5,148 bases of DNA from Bacteroidota bacterium. Lineage in GTDB: Bacteria; Bacteroidota; Bacteroidia; Bacteroidales; Prolixibacteraceae. The position numbers and the translations under genes are program-made. Positions 5,105 through 5,148 of this stretch are shown here, piece after piece (position 1 is the stretch's first letter; each line of letters opens with the position of its first letter). The DNA is taken from NCBI GenBank assembly GCA_023412195.1, contig JAEYNZ010000050.1, positions 1 through 5,148 of the forward strand. The letters are read 5' to 3'. A model generated the notes under the pieces. It ran no database searches and was not told where the DNA came from. It saw nothing but the letters and a program-made list of their open reading frames with translations.

Positions 5105-5148
5105 TTTTTTATTTATTAATTTTTTATCTTCTGTCTGCTTTAACAATC
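5105..5148 (-). other. A-rich leader of LiaF-like gene, window edge
   Basis: The 44 nt before the LiaF-like ATG are strongly A-rich on the coding strand and contain no TAnnTTTG element, so the promoter, if adjacent, lies outside. One frame reads ATT GTT AAA GCA GAC AGA AGA and then TAA at 5126-5124. That could be the tail of an upstream gene ending 19 nt before the ATG, but seven codons are too few to claim a CDS. Confidence 0.3.

Noticed and set aside
5105..5146. TTG start giving the LiaF-like protein 14 more residues
   Set aside because: The extra residues are low-complexity Lys-rich and correspond to the A-rich leader; the ATG at 5104 is the better start.

Overview
The window looks like chromosomal DNA of a member of the Bacteroidota. 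Three things suggest this. Two intergenic sites match the TAnnTTTG -7 element of that phylum. Genes start without clear Shine-Dalgarno sequences and often behind A-rich leaders. A LytS-type histidine kinase is paired with a LytTR response regulator, an arrangement common in the phylum. The tRNA gene also lacks an encoded CCA end. Genus cannot be told from this sequence.

Layout, left to right. Positions 1-687 hold no convincing gene but are crowded with repeats: an imperfect inverted repeat built from 8-nt CTTGGTG-like units (71-155), a GC-rich 76-bp block bounded by an 8-bp direct repeat (220-311), an AT-rich array of ten 11-bp units that flips orientation at its middle and so forms a ~110-bp imperfect palindrome (408-517), and a C5/G5 hairpin (577-609). 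Then come a rho-independent terminator (688-720) and a tRNA-His(GUG) gene read leftward (731-806) from its own promoter. A second promoter-like site faces right and leads into a PfkB-family sugar kinase, probably a fructokinase (920-1822).

The kinase converges on a leftward block and overlaps its last gene by 14 bp. A GC-rich hairpin lies exactly on the two stop codons. The leftward block, in transcription order, is a LiaF-like four-helix membrane protein (5104-4397), a LytS-type sensor histidine kinase (4359-3292), a LytTR response regulator (3287-2538) and a CrtW-type beta-carotene ketolase (2501-1809). Gaps are 37, 4 and 36 nt, with no terminator visible between genes, so a single transcript is possible.

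Working model (inference): the LiaF-like protein and the kinase form an envelope-sensing module that signals to the LytTR regulator, and the carotenoid ketolase may be co-transcribed with it or controlled by it. The ketolase is the only carotenoid gene in view, so its substrate must come from genes elsewhere. The least explained element is the 11-bp-period palindromic array at 408-517.
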